Shown here: in pieces, positions 25,077-33,295 of the stretch
Layout: each line of letters opens with the position of its first letter
Position numbering within the stretch: position 1 is the first letter of the stretch
Assembly: GCA_038318895.1 (NCBI GenBank)
Contig: JBBQCS010000005.1
Location: forward strand, 14,444 to 78,443
DNA length: 64,000 nt
Reading direction: 5' to 3'
Origin: UBA11222 sp030652895
Lineage (GTDB): Bacteria > Pseudomonadota > Alphaproteobacteria > UBA11222
Notes under the pieces: model-generated
The model's input: only the letters and a program-made list of their open reading frames with translations
What the model was told of the DNA's origin: nothing
Databases searched by the model: none
Made by a program: the position numbers and the translations under genes

Positions 25077-25919
25077 TCATACCCCGTCCTTTGTGCGCTC
25101 TCGTGATCCGGGCGCCAGCGTCGTGATCATGACGTCCGCCAGACCAAGATAGCAGGACGCCGCCAGATCCAGGAATGTATCCGAGGGGTCGCCCGGTCCA
25201 TCACTGGATTGAGGCCGGGTAAGCGCGGCTCTCAAATCCACATAACGCAGTACGCCCAGAAATTTTTCCCGGCGATCAACAACCGGCAGATAATCGGCAT
25301 CCGCCCAGCGATGATCCTCGAACGCCATGTCCAGCGACGTGATCGCGCTGAGCGCGCCGGAAAAATTTTCAAGCTGGCTTTTCAATGGCGCTTCATCGTC
25401 CGCAACCATCAGGTTGACCAGCCTGACAAAACCTTTCAGCGTCTGATGTTCGTCAACGACGTAGACACGGTGAAAATCGGCATAGCTCTCGCTCTTGAGA
25501 CGGGATTTGGCTTCGCCAATGGTGCAGTTCGACGGCAGGGCCAACACCATTGGCGAGAGCCAGGCCCCCACCATTGACAAGGAATAGTTCAGGATAATGG
25601 AAACCTGGACGGCCTGCAGGCGCGGAAGTTTGTTGAAAATACTTTCTTGCGCAGTTTCCTGAACAAGCCGCAAAATACCCGCCACTATCCTGGGTTCCAA
25701 AAGAGAAAGATATTTTGCTGCCATGACCGGGGACAGCTGAGATACGCATCTCGCGGCGTGATAGGGAAGCATCGACGCCAAAAGGGATGCGCTTTCCTTG
25801 TCCGGCAGGGCGTCAATAAGCGCTGCTGTCTGTTCGGCTGACGCGCCTTCGACTTCTCTGGCGGCGGCCTCCGGATAGGTCTCAATAAAATGCCGTGCGA
25901 GCGCCAGTTTATCCAGCAT
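25077..25919 (-). CDS. Membrane-free MgtE-like protein: MgtE N-terminal domain plus CBS pair
   Basis: The product of about 280 residues starts at ATG 25919 (AGGAAAAGG upstream; 11-base overlap with the channel gene). Residues 1-115 look like the MgtE N superhelical domain (FIETYPEAAAREVEGASAEQTAALIDALPDKESASLLASMLP), followed by two CBS-like repeats (about 120-245: HRVYVVDEHQTLKGFVRLVNLMV and YLPVVDRREKFLGVLRYVDL). The five-helix pore domain of MgtE is missing; the C-terminus is a short soluble segment. The sequence is diverged from the true MgtE next door, so this is not a recent truncation. A regulatory subunit of MgtE or of the MscS-like channel is inferred. Confidence 0.8.
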   Translation of the reverse strand: MLDKLALARHFIETYPEAAAREVEGASAEQTAALIDALPDKESASLLASMLPYHAARCVSQLSPVMAAKYLSLLEPRIVAGILRLVQETAQESIFNKLPRLQAVQVSIILNYSLSMVGAWLSPMVLALPSNCTIGEAKSRLKSESYADFHRVYVVDEHQTLKGFVRLVNLMVADDEAPLKSQLENFSGALSAITSLDMAFEDHRWADADYLPVVDRREKFLGVLRYVDLRAALTRPQSSDGPGDPSDTFLDLAASCYLGLADVMITTLAPGSRERTKDGV

Positions 25920-26751
25920 TGGCCTTTTCCTTGTGCAGCAGCAGGCTGACTTCCTCACCGAAAATTTGTGCGGGTACTGTTACGCGTCCTTCATTGGTTT
26001 CCAGGACTACGGCGATGGACGTGATTTCCATAATTTTGCCTTCTATTTTACCCACGCGGATTGACTCGCCCACGCGATAATCCTTGTTCAGGTAACGCGC
26101 GCCGATAAGGTTGCTGACAAATGATTTTGATCCAAGGCTGAAAGCGATCGCAACCCCGCCCAGCAGCGCGCCCATCGTAATCGCCATGATGGTGATCAGA
26201 ACGGTGATGTCGATGCCGATCTGATCGACGCCGATCACGATCATCGTAACGATTGTGAACACTTGGGCACCGCGCGCCAACAATGTCTGTTGACGCAACG
26301 GCATGCTCTGTGCCGCCGTCCCGACGATATCTTTAACGATATTGCCAAAAACCACACCCGCCAGAATGATAAGCGCCCCCGACAGGAGGTTGGGTAAATG
26401 TTCGATGACCCGGTCAAGCCAGCCGGCAAACATGGTCAATCCCAGCAGATCGGTTGCAGCCGTCAGGAAGAACAGCATCACAAGCCAGAAAACCACGTTG
26501 CCGGCGATCACAACCACGGAATCATTTGCCCGTCTGGACGAAACCAGCTTGCCGATTACGGGAATGTCCGATAGACGATCAAAACTTTTCGCGATCCGTA
26601 CCGTTAGCGCCCTGGCAATTCTTGCGATCAACCACCCCAGAATAAGTGTGGCGAAAGCGCCAAACAACAGCGGAAGATATTCCAGAAAGCTCTGAAGCAT
26701 ATGGGATAACGCCGCTAGAATTGGCGTGCTCCAGTCAAAAACCTTTTCCAT
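25909..26751 (-). CDS. Small MscS-family mechanosensitive ion channel
   Basis: The 280-residue protein has about four or five N-terminal hydrophobic segments with TM-helix-repeat features (LLFGAFATLILGWLIARIARALTVRIAKSFDRL and LLSGALIILAGVVFGNIVKDIVGTAA), then the MscS pore helix and beta domain (GVAIAFSLGSKSFVSNLIGARYLNKDYRVGESIRVGKIEGKIMEITSIAVVLETNEGRVTVPAQIF). It fits the CmpX/YkuT-like subset. GGGGAAAAG precedes the ATG. It is first in the operon with the MgtE-like protein and mgtE, suggesting a joint role in ion or osmotic balance. Confidence 0.88.
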   Translation of the reverse strand: MEKVFDWSTPILAALSHMLQSFLEYLPLLFGAFATLILGWLIARIARALTVRIAKSFDRLSDIPVIGKLVSSRRANDSVVVIAGNVVFWLVMLFFLTAATDLLGLTMFAGWLDRVIEHLPNLLSGALIILAGVVFGNIVKDIVGTAAQSMPLRQQTLLARGAQVFTIVTMIVIGVDQIGIDITVLITIMAITMGALLGGVAIAFSLGSKSFVSNLIGARYLNKDYRVGESIRVGKIEGKIMEITSIAVVLETNEGRVTVPAQIFGEEVSLLLHKEKANAG

Positions 26752-26800
26752 CTTTTCCCCCGTATGTCTGGAGTGTTATCCACCCAGAACTTGATTCATG

Positions 26801-26840
26801 CCGGCGCCGCGGGGCTATCTATGTGATAGAACCCCGTCGC
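26801..26840. terminator. Long imperfect stem-loop downstream of an amidohydrolase gene
   Basis: GGGG-CTATC (26811-26819) pairs with GATAG (26825-26829) and CCCC (26832-26835), with two bulged A residues and a further GC-rich extension outside. It lies between the end of the amidohydrolase gene and the start of the channel gene on the same strand. There is no T-run, so this is a structural rather than a proven terminator. Confidence 0.4.
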
Positions 26841-26867
26841 CGCGTAAGCCGTTGAACCGCTTACAGA

Positions 26868-28016
26868 TTAGTCTAGCCCGAACAGCTTTTTCGCGTTGCC
26901 GCCCAGCACCGCATGTTTGCGGGCCCCGGAAAGTCCGGCCACGCTGTGGCGCACCTGGGAAACAGCAGCCAGATCGCTGTCGATATGGGGATAGTCCGAT
27001 CCCCACAGAATGCGGTCCTCGCCCACCAGATCCAGCATCGCGCCGATCGTGCGTTCCTCCGGTTCGGCAACAAACCAAAGATTACGGCGGAAATAATCAC
27101 TCGGCAGATCAAGCTTTAGCGGCGCCTGCCATTTGAAGCGCTTATATTTTTCGTCCAGCCGGTCCATGGCGTAGGCGGCCCAGCCCGCCCCGGCTTCGAC
27201 ACTGGCGACCTTCAGACGCGGGAATTTGTCGAACAGGCCATCCACCACCATGGCGACAATGGCGGGCATAAGCTGTGACGTGCCGCCCATCGCGAAGGAG
27301 AATGTCAGGTTCAGTTTACCGGGGCTGTACCAGTCGCCGGCAAACCCGGTCACGATACGCCGTGTACGCACGATCACGTGAGGCAGCAGGGGTACGCCGG
27401 CTTCCTCGATGCGCGCCCAGAGCGGATCGAAATGCGGATCGGCGAAACCCTTGCCGTCCAGCCGTTCGGGCGGCAGAAAGACGCCACGAAACCCCTTGTC
27501 CAGGCAACGCTCAAACTCCTTGATGGCATTGGGAATGTCGCGCAGGTTCAGGTGCGATGCGACGATGATGCGGTTGCGGTCCGCCGCCTGAAAATCATAC
27601 ACCCAGTCATTATAGGCGCGGCAATAGGCGTTCGCCAGCGGGGCGTCGTCCTTGTCCCACAGAATGCCGACGGTGGGCAGCACCAGGCCTGCGCTCAATC
27701 CCCATTCATCATACAGTTTGATGCGTTCCGGCCCGGACATGCTCGCAGGCGGTGCGCCATCCATATAGGTCAGCGTGCCGTGCGGATCGAAAAGCTTTGA
27801 TGTGTCCATGTCCACGCCGCCAATCGCGGCCAGCCGGTTGGGCATGATTACCTCGCCGTCGCACCATAACTGGTCAACGCCGCGTTCATTGGGCGTAATG
27901 CGAATGGCACGATGCTTGAATTTTGAATCAAGATAATTATCCCACATATCGGGCGGTTCCAGCACATGGCTGTCCGCGTCGAATAGATACTCATCCTGTT
28001 TTTGCGCCAGTGACAT
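26868..28016 (-). CDS. Amidohydrolase-2 family metal-dependent hydrolase
   Basis: The 382-residue protein belongs to the ACMSD/LigW-like amidohydrolase-2 group: FDADSHVLEPPDMWDNYL at the N-terminus, LLPHVIVRTR in the middle, VASVEAGAGWAAYAMDRLDEKYKRFKW, and the C-terminal WGSDYPHIDSDL with the metal aspartate. These enzymes decarboxylate or hydrolyse aromatic and related acids. It is only distantly related to the three paralogues at 33296, 47706 and 49032. A cupin gene ends 46 bases upstream on the same strand, so they are likely cotranscribed. GGGAGG precedes the ATG. Confidence 0.87.
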   Translation of the reverse strand: MSLAQKQDEYLFDADSHVLEPPDMWDNYLDSKFKHRAIRITPNERGVDQLWCDGEVIMPNRLAAIGGVDMDTSKLFDPHGTLTYMDGAPPASMSGPERIKLYDEWGLSAGLVLPTVGILWDKDDAPLANAYCRAYNDWVYDFQAADRNRIIVASHLNLRDIPNAIKEFERCLDKGFRGVFLPPERLDGKGFADPHFDPLWARIEEAGVPLLPHVIVRTRRIVTGFAGDWYSPGKLNLTFSFAMGGTSQLMPAIVAMVVDGLFDKFPRLKVASVEAGAGWAAYAMDRLDEKYKRFKWQAPLKLDLPSDYFRRNLWFVAEPEERTIGAMLDLVGEDRILWGSDYPHIDSDLAAVSQVRHSVAGLSGARKHAVLGGNAKKLFGLD

Positions 28017-28037
28017 GACGGCCTCCCTTTCGGTTTG

Positions 28038-28047
28038 AGAATATTCT
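28038..28047 (-). promoter_or_regulatory. AGAATATTCT palindrome in the leader of the amidohydrolase gene
   Basis: This perfect 10-bp palindrome lies 21 bases upstream of the ATG at 28016. It is followed by TTCTAGAA-like sequence that overlaps it. The same 10-mer precedes the amidohydrolase gene at 17617. Confidence 0.3.
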
Positions 28048-28061
28048 AGAACATATCCTCA

Positions 28062-28568
28062 CTATTTTTTCACAAAATCATCCGGCCGGAACTTTTTTGC
28101 CGCCGCTTCGTCAAAATATCGCATTGCGCCGTCCGCCCACACCCCGATCTTGCCGATCGTCGGAAAGGTGGAAAAATCGACCTGGGTACGCTCGCCCCCC
28201 ATAAGATAGACAAGCTCCGTCGTGCCGGTATTGTACAGCTGATGCACGGCGCCATCGGTTGGAAAACCCACATAGTCGCCGGGTCCAACGGGCGCGCGGG
28301 CGCCATTGATTTCAATCTCGCCGCCGCCTTCCAGAATGTAGATATATTCTTCCTGTACGGTGTGCGCATGCGGAACAAAGCTCTCTTTGCCCGGCGCAAT
28401 CCGGCCCAGGGTCAGCTGCGCGCGCTGCATCCCCACCCGGTCGGACAGGGGCGTCATCTTCAGATCGGAATTGGGGTTGAACGGGTGCGCGAACCGAAAA
28501 CCGTCACTGTCAGAAAGCATGCGTGTGCGCACAATATAGCGCTCAATCGGTTTATTGTTCTCCGCCAT
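28062..28568 (-). CDS. Cupin-domain protein
   Basis: The 168-residue protein has a single cupin barrel: motif 1 around VPHAHTVQEEYIYILEGGGEIEI (about 64-86) with the His-x-His and Glu metal ligands, and motif 2 GPGDYVGFPTDGAVHQLYN. It may bind a metal and act as an isomerase, dioxygenase or small-molecule sensor; the reaction is not readable. GGGAGG precedes the ATG. It is upstream of the amidohydrolase-2 gene on the same strand, so a linked catabolic role is inferred. Confidence 0.85.
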   Translation of the reverse strand: MAENNKPIERYIVRTRMLSDSDGFRFAHPFNPNSDLKMTPLSDRVGMQRAQLTLGRIAPGKESFVPHAHTVQEEYIYILEGGGEIEINGARAPVGPGDYVGFPTDGAVHQLYNTGTTELVYLMGGERTQVDFSTFPTIGKIGVWADGAMRYFDEAAAKKFRPDDFVKK

Positions 28569-28726
28569 GGCAGTACCTCCCTTGCGTTCAGATCCATGCT
28601 ATCATCTGTGCGACGTCATTTCCATGACTGGACACCCACGCACCCGGCCCGTAACGTCTGATCAAAGTAATTGCGCGGATTTCCGGCGCCTGTAATTTAG
28701 CGGTCTACTGGATAAGGAGAATCGTT

Positions 28727-30106
28727 TTGTTATCATTGTTCGCGCGCGCCGGAGAAATGCAAGGCATTCCAGTCTGGCCGGTGACCAAAGCCGGGCTTGA
28801 AAACTGGCTGGCGGAGCAACCGGCAAACGTAGCCGCCTGGGCGCAGGCCAACCAGTTCAAGGCGCAGGCAGGACGCATACTGAAAATTCCCGCAGTTGAT
28901 GGAGGACTTGCAGCCGTCGCCTTTGGTCTGGGGGATGGTGACGATGCGCTGATCTGGCGCGCACTGCCGGATGGTCTGAACCCCGGCACGTATCAGATTG
29001 AAGGGGCCCTTCCCGCGGGGGCCGGTCAGCATGCAGCACTTGGCTGGGCGCTTGGTTCTTATCGATTTGAGCGCTACAAGAAGGAACCGAATACCAGTGA
29101 ACGGCCCTGTCTGGTGCTGCCTGAGGGGGTGGATGGTGTTGAAGTAAGCCGCGTAGCGCGCGGTGTATTCTTCGCGCGCGATCTGATCAATACCCCCGCC
29201 AACGATATGGGGCCGCAGGAATTAACCGACGCGGCGCAAAAGATGGCAGCCGCGCAAGGCGCGACGCTGAAGGTTTTGACCGGCCAGGAATTGCTGACCC
29301 ACAATTACCCGATGATCCATGCGGTCGGCAGATCCAGCACCCGGCCGCCGCGCCTGCTGGATCTGCACTGGGGCGATGCGGATGCGCCAAAGGTGACGCT
29401 GGTGGGCAAGGGCGTGGTGTTTGACAGCGGCGGGCTGGACCTCAAGCCCAGCTCCGGCATGCGGTTGATGAAAAAGGATATGGGGGGCGCGGCCAATGTG
29501 CTGGGCCTTGCCCACATGATCATGGATGCGGGCATGAAGCTGCGCCTGCGGGTGCTGATCCCCATCGCGGAAAACGCCGTGTCCGGCGACAGCTTCCGCC
29601 CCGGCGACGTTCTGACCAGCCGCAAAGGCCTGACGGTGGAGATTGGCAATACGGACGCCGAAGGCCGCCTGATCCTTGCGGACGCGCTGGCCGAAGCCGA
29701 AACCGAACAGCCGGAACTGCTGTTTGATCTCGCCACGCTGACCGGTGCGGCCCGCACCGCGCTGGGGGGTGAAATTCCCCCTTTTTTCACGGCCGATGAC
29801 GCATTGGCCGATCAGCTCTCCGCCTATGCGCAATCCCAGGCCGATCCGCTGTGGCGGCTGCCGCTGTGGAAACCCTATGGCAAGGGGCTGGAAAGCGGCA
29901 TCGCCGATCTTAACAATGTGACCGAAGGCGGGATGGCGGGCGCGATCACGGCGGCGCTGTTCCTGCAGCATTTTACCGGCGGGGCAAAGGCCTGGGCGCA
30001 TTTCGATATCTATGGCTGGAATGCAAAATCCGGCCCCGGTCATGCAGTGGGCGGCGAGGCAATGGCGATCCGCGCGCTATATGCCCTGTTGCGCGATCGT
30101 TTCTGA
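28727..30106 (+). CDS. Leucyl aminopeptidase family protein (M17)
   Basis: The 459-residue protein has the M17 catalytic core: VGKGVVFDSGGLDLKPSSGMRLMKKDMGGAANVLG (about 225-260) with the metal lysine and aspartate, and the family signature NTDAEGRLILADAL (about 306-319). It is a cytosolic dizinc or dimanganese aminopeptidase removing N-terminal residues, important in peptide turnover. The TTG start at 28727 is chosen because AAGGAG lies 7 bases upstream and no ATG follows nearby. It precedes a MarR regulator and an NlpC/P60 hydrolase on the same strand, an order often seen in alphaproteobacteria. Confidence 0.93.
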   Translation: MLSLFARAGEMQGIPVWPVTKAGLENWLAEQPANVAAWAQANQFKAQAGRILKIPAVDGGLAAVAFGLGDGDDALIWRALPDGLNPGTYQIEGALPAGAGQHAALGWALGSYRFERYKKEPNTSERPCLVLPEGVDGVEVSRVARGVFFARDLINTPANDMGPQELTDAAQKMAAAQGATLKVLTGQELLTHNYPMIHAVGRSSTRPPRLLDLHWGDADAPKVTLVGKGVVFDSGGLDLKPSSGMRLMKKDMGGAANVLGLAHMIMDAGMKLRLRVLIPIAENAVSGDSFRPGDVLTSRKGLTVEIGNTDAEGRLILADALAEAETEQPELLFDLATLTGAARTALGGEIPPFFTADDALADQLSAYAQSQADPLWRLPLWKPYGKGLESGIADLNNVTEGGMAGAITAALFLQHFTGGAKAWAHFDIYGWNAKSGPGHAVGGEAMAIRALYALLRDRF

Positions 30107-30156
30107 TCGGGAATAATCCCTGTCAACGAATGCTTGGATAAGCTCAGGGGGGAAAA

Positions 30157-30501
30157 ATGGGCGTTGAGTTTTCCATGAACCAGGCGCTGGATTTGTGGCG
30201 CAATACGCTGATTGATTCCGTGCGCGCCGATGGACCGGACCTCAGCGCACGGCAAATGGCGATCTTGCTGATCATCTACGGCGAAACGCCGCCACATACG
30301 GTGCGCGGACTGGCGGCGCAGTTGAACATTTCCAAACCCGCCGTCACCCGCGCGCTGGACACCATGGGACGGCTGGATTTCACCCGCCGCAAACGCGATG
30401 AAACCGACCGGCGCAATGTGCTGGTGCAGCGTACCGTCAAGGGCGCGGTATTTTTAAGTGAATTTTCCGATCTTATCAGAGCGCGGGCGGTCGCATTATG
30501 A
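30157..30501 (+). CDS. MarR-family winged-helix regulator
   Basis: The 114-residue protein is a compact MarR-type winged helix (LSARQMAILLIIYGETPPHTVRGLAAQLNISKPAVTRALDTMGRLDFTRRKRDETDRRNVLVQRTVKGAVFL). The DERRN-like segment of the wing (DETDRRNV) is kept. It is shorter than typical MarR proteins at both ends, so the dimerisation helices are reduced. AGGGGGG precedes the ATG. It overlaps the NlpC/P60 gene by 4 bases. Confidence 0.87.
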   Translation: MGVEFSMNQALDLWRNTLIDSVRADGPDLSARQMAILLIIYGETPPHTVRGLAAQLNISKPAVTRALDTMGRLDFTRRKRDETDRRNVLVQRTVKGAVFLSEFSDLIRARAVAL

Positions 30502-31274
30502 GCGCCCCTGCAAATCAGATCATGCGTGTCATTACGGGCTCAGCCGCGGTGCGCCGCACGCCCGCTGATGACGCCCCTCTGGATACGCAGATGCTGTTCG
30601 GCGAAGTGTTTTCCATCGAGGAGCAAAAAGACGGCTGGGCACAGGGGTCTGCAGTGCTGGATCGCTATCCGGGCTATGTGCGGTTGGATATGCTGGGGCC
30701 GCTTGGGCCGTTGCCGACGCATCGGGTCAGGGTGCCGCGTACCTTTGTGTATCGTGATCCGGATTTGAAATCCTCGCCGCTGCTGTGGCTCAGCATGAAT
30801 GCAAAGTTGGCGTTAACTGCGCATTCGGGTGGTTTCAGTCTTATTGAAGATCTGGGGTGGATATATTCCGCGCATGCGGCGCCAATTGGTATGTTTACGG
30901 AAGATTTTGTCTCGGCGGCGGAGGACTTTCTTGGCACGCCCTATTTGTGGGGTGGGCGTGATGGTCTGGGCCTGGATTGTTCCGGCCTGCTGCAGATCGC
31001 TATGCAATCCGCTGGCCGGGAATGCCCTCGCGATACGTATCAGCAGGTGGATTTGGGCGCAGCGCTTCCTGTTGACATGTGGGCGCTGCGACGCGGTGAC
31101 CTGATCTTCTGGAAAGGCCATGTGGGTATAATGCGTAACGCGGACACGCTGCTGCACGCCAACGCCTATCATATGCAGGTGACACGTGAACCGCTGGCGG
31201 ACGCGGTCGCGCGTATTGCGCAGTCGCACGGTCAGATTACCGGCATCCGCCGATTGCCTAAACCTGGCGTCTAG
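30498..31274 (+). CDS. NlpC/P60 (C40) peptidoglycan peptidase with SH3-like domains
   Basis: The 258-residue protein starts with bacterial SH3-like segments (about 1-125: TGSAAVRRTPADDAPLDTQMLFGEVF...) and ends with an NlpC/P60 domain (about 135-255) with the catalytic cysteine in GLDCSGLLQIAM and histidine in FWKGHVGIMRNADTLLHAN. The enzyme would cut gamma-D-glutamyl-diamino-acid bonds in cell-wall peptides. No signal peptide is evident, so it may act on cytosolic muropeptides in recycling, in line with the aminopeptidase upstream. It is translationally coupled to the MarR gene. Confidence 0.92.
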   Translation: MSAPANQIMRVITGSAAVRRTPADDAPLDTQMLFGEVFSIEEQKDGWAQGSAVLDRYPGYVRLDMLGPLGPLPTHRVRVPRTFVYRDPDLKSSPLLWLSMNAKLALTAHSGGFSLIEDLGWIYSAHAAPIGMFTEDFVSAAEDFLGTPYLWGGRDGLGLDCSGLLQIAMQSAGRECPRDTYQQVDLGAALPVDMWALRRGDLIFWKGHVGIMRNADTLLHANAYHMQVTREPLADAVARIAQSHGQITGIRRLPKPGV

Positions 31275-31364
31275 CCGGTTTATATGGCTTTAACCTCTAT
31301 CATACACACGCATTATTGGGAAAATGGTCTATAACGCCGCATTTATCAGCCCTGGACGAATGAG

Positions 31365-32357
31365 ATGAACCCGTACCGCTTTTGTGTTGCGCCGATGATG
31401 GACTGGACGGACCGGTTTGACCGGTACTTTCTGCGCCTGCTGTCGCGTCACGCGCGGCTGTACACGGAAATGCTGACGGCCAACGCCGTGCTGCATGGCG
31501 ACCGGGTCCGGCTGCTGGGCTTTGATGCGGCGGAACATCCGGTAGCGCTGCAGCTTGGCGGCAGTGATCCGGCGGCGTTGGCCGAGGCCGCAAAAATTGG
31601 GGCGGATTTTGGCTATGATGAGATCGATCTGAATGTCGGCTGCCCCAGTGACCGGGTGCAGTCCGGGCGCTTCGGGGCCTGTCTGATGGCGGAACCAGAA
31701 CTGGTCGCGCGCTGTGTGGACGCCATAAGCAAAGCCGTGCCGCATCTGCCGGCGACGGTGAAATGCCGTATCGGCGTTGACAGACAATCGCCAGAAGAAA
31801 TTTTGCCACGTTTTATCGCCACAGTGCGCGACGCAGGGTGCGAAGTGTTTATCATTCATGCGCGCATGGCGTGGCTGGACGGCCTGAGCCCGAAACAGAA
31901 CCGTGACGTGCCGCCGCTGGATTACAGCCTTGCGCATCGCATGAAGGCGGAATTTCCGGCGCTTACCGTTGTCCTGAATGGTGGACTGCATTCACTGGAC
32001 GATGCGCTGCCGCATCTGGACTGTATGGACGGGGTAATGCTGGGCCGCGCGGCGTATCACAATCCGTATCTGTTGGCGGATGTGGATAGCCGATTGTTCG
32101 GCGATAGGGTCCCGCCACCATCGCGGGTGCAGGTCATCGAACGTCTGTTGCCATGGGCGGAGGAGCAGGTGGGGCAGGGCGTACCGTTGCACTGTATCAC
32201 GCGCCACATCATTGGCTTGTTTCAAGGGCAGCCTGGCGCAAAATCCTGGCGGCGTTATCTGAGCGAGAACGCACACAAAAGCAATGCGGGCATTGAGATT
32301 ATTCGTGATGCACTGGCGTGCGTAGTCGACTCTGATCTGGCGCGGGCGGCAGCCTAG
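31365..32357 (+). CDS. dusA: tRNA-dihydrouridine(20/20a) synthase DusA
   Basis: The 330-residue FMN protein has the Dus TIM barrel: RFCVAPMMDWTDRFDRYFLRLLS at the N-terminus, YDEIDLNVGCPSDRVQSGRFGACLM with the catalytic cysteine (residue about 93), VKCRIGVDRQ, FIIHAR and DGVMLGRAAYHNP. The GRFGACLM signature is specific for DusA. It reduces uridine 20/20a in the tRNA D-loop. A tauE-like gene begins directly after its stop codon. Confidence 0.95.
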   Translation: MNPYRFCVAPMMDWTDRFDRYFLRLLSRHARLYTEMLTANAVLHGDRVRLLGFDAAEHPVALQLGGSDPAALAEAAKIGADFGYDEIDLNVGCPSDRVQSGRFGACLMAEPELVARCVDAISKAVPHLPATVKCRIGVDRQSPEEILPRFIATVRDAGCEVFIIHARMAWLDGLSPKQNRDVPPLDYSLAHRMKAEFPALTVVLNGGLHSLDDALPHLDCMDGVMLGRAAYHNPYLLADVDSRLFGDRVPPPSRVQVIERLLPWAEEQVGQGVPLHCITRHIIGLFQGQPGAKSWRRYLSENAHKSNAGIEIIRDALACVVDSDLARAAA

Positions 32358-33191
32358 GTGGATTTTCTCGCAGGATATACCATTGTGCAATTGGCATTGC
32401 TTATCGCAGGGCTGGCGCTGACGGGTGTCGTTGCGGGAATACTGGCGGGGCTGCTCGGGGTTGGCGGTGGCATTGTCATTGTGCCGGTGCTGTATCACGT
32501 GTTTTCCGGTCTTGGCATTGACGAAGCCGTGCGCATGCATCTGGCGGTTGGCACATCGCTGGCCACAATCGTTGCAACCTCGATGCGGTCCATCCGTGCG
32601 CACCAGCAAAAAGGTGCGGTGGATACGATTTTGCTCAAACAACTCGCCCCGCCCATTATCGCAGGCGTGCTCGGCGGATCGCTGATTGCGGGCGTCGTCG
32701 GTGGCGGTGCGCTGATGGCGGTGTTTGCATCTGTGGCGATGATCGTGGCAGTCCATATGGCGTTCGGACGTGAAGAATGGCGCATCGCCGATCATTTTCC
32801 CACTGGCGTCACCCGCGCGGTAATCGGCGGTGTCGTAGGTTCAATAAGCGTGCTGATGGGAATTGGCGGCGGCACATTGGGGGTGCCAATTCTCAGTCTT
32901 TATAATATTCCCATTCATCGCGCGGTTGGCACTGCGGCGGGCTTCGGGCTGATTATCGCCGTGCCTGGAACGCTCGCCATGATGGCCAGTGGCTGGGGCG
33001 CACCCGGCCTGCCGCCATTCTCGCTGGGTTATGTCAATCTGATCGGCTTTGCGCTGATTGTGCCCACCACAATTCTTGCCGCGCCCTGGGGCGCCAGCAT
33101 TGCCCATGCCATCAGCCGCCCGGCCTTACGCCGTGCATTCGCGGTTTTTTTGGCGCTTACCAGCCTGCGAATGATACTCGACCTGATGTGA
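32358..33191 (+). CDS. TauE/SafE-family sulfite or sulfonate exporter
   Basis: The 277-residue protein has eight hydrophobic segments and the duplicated TauE motif GLLGVGGGIVIVPVLYHVF (about 31-49) and GSISVLMGIGGGTLGVPIL (about 160-178). The family exports sulfite, sulfoacetate or other small anions. The GTG start follows the dusA stop TAG with no gap, so it is probably read from the same transcript, but function is unrelated to tRNA modification. Confidence 0.9.
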   Translation: MDFLAGYTIVQLALLIAGLALTGVVAGILAGLLGVGGGIVIVPVLYHVFSGLGIDEAVRMHLAVGTSLATIVATSMRSIRAHQQKGAVDTILLKQLAPPIIAGVLGGSLIAGVVGGGALMAVFASVAMIVAVHMAFGREEWRIADHFPTGVTRAVIGGVVGSISVLMGIGGGTLGVPILSLYNIPIHRAVGTAAGFGLIIAVPGTLAMMASGWGAPGLPPFSLGYVNLIGFALIVPTTILAAPWGASIAHAISRPALRRAFAVFLALTSLRMILDLM

Positions 33192-33221
33192 TTAAATAGC
33201 CTTTTTTGTGTACGGAAATGC

Positions 33222-33265
33222 TTGCGTGTGCATTCGTTTTCTGTCCATAATTATGATCATAGATT
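33222..33265 (+). promoter_or_regulatory. Promoter/operator element of amidohydrolase paralogue A
   Basis: TTGCGT (33222-33227), an 18-base gap and CATAAT (33246-33251) form a weak sigma-70 promoter. The 19-mer ATAATTATGATCATAGATT (33247-33265) begins in the -10 box. It differs by one base from 19-mers at 47645 and 48973 ahead of the two other paralogues. Here the inner ATGATCAT is a perfect palindrome. Confidence 0.7.
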
Positions 33266-33295
33266 GCGAATTGCCCAGCAACGGAGGGACACGTC

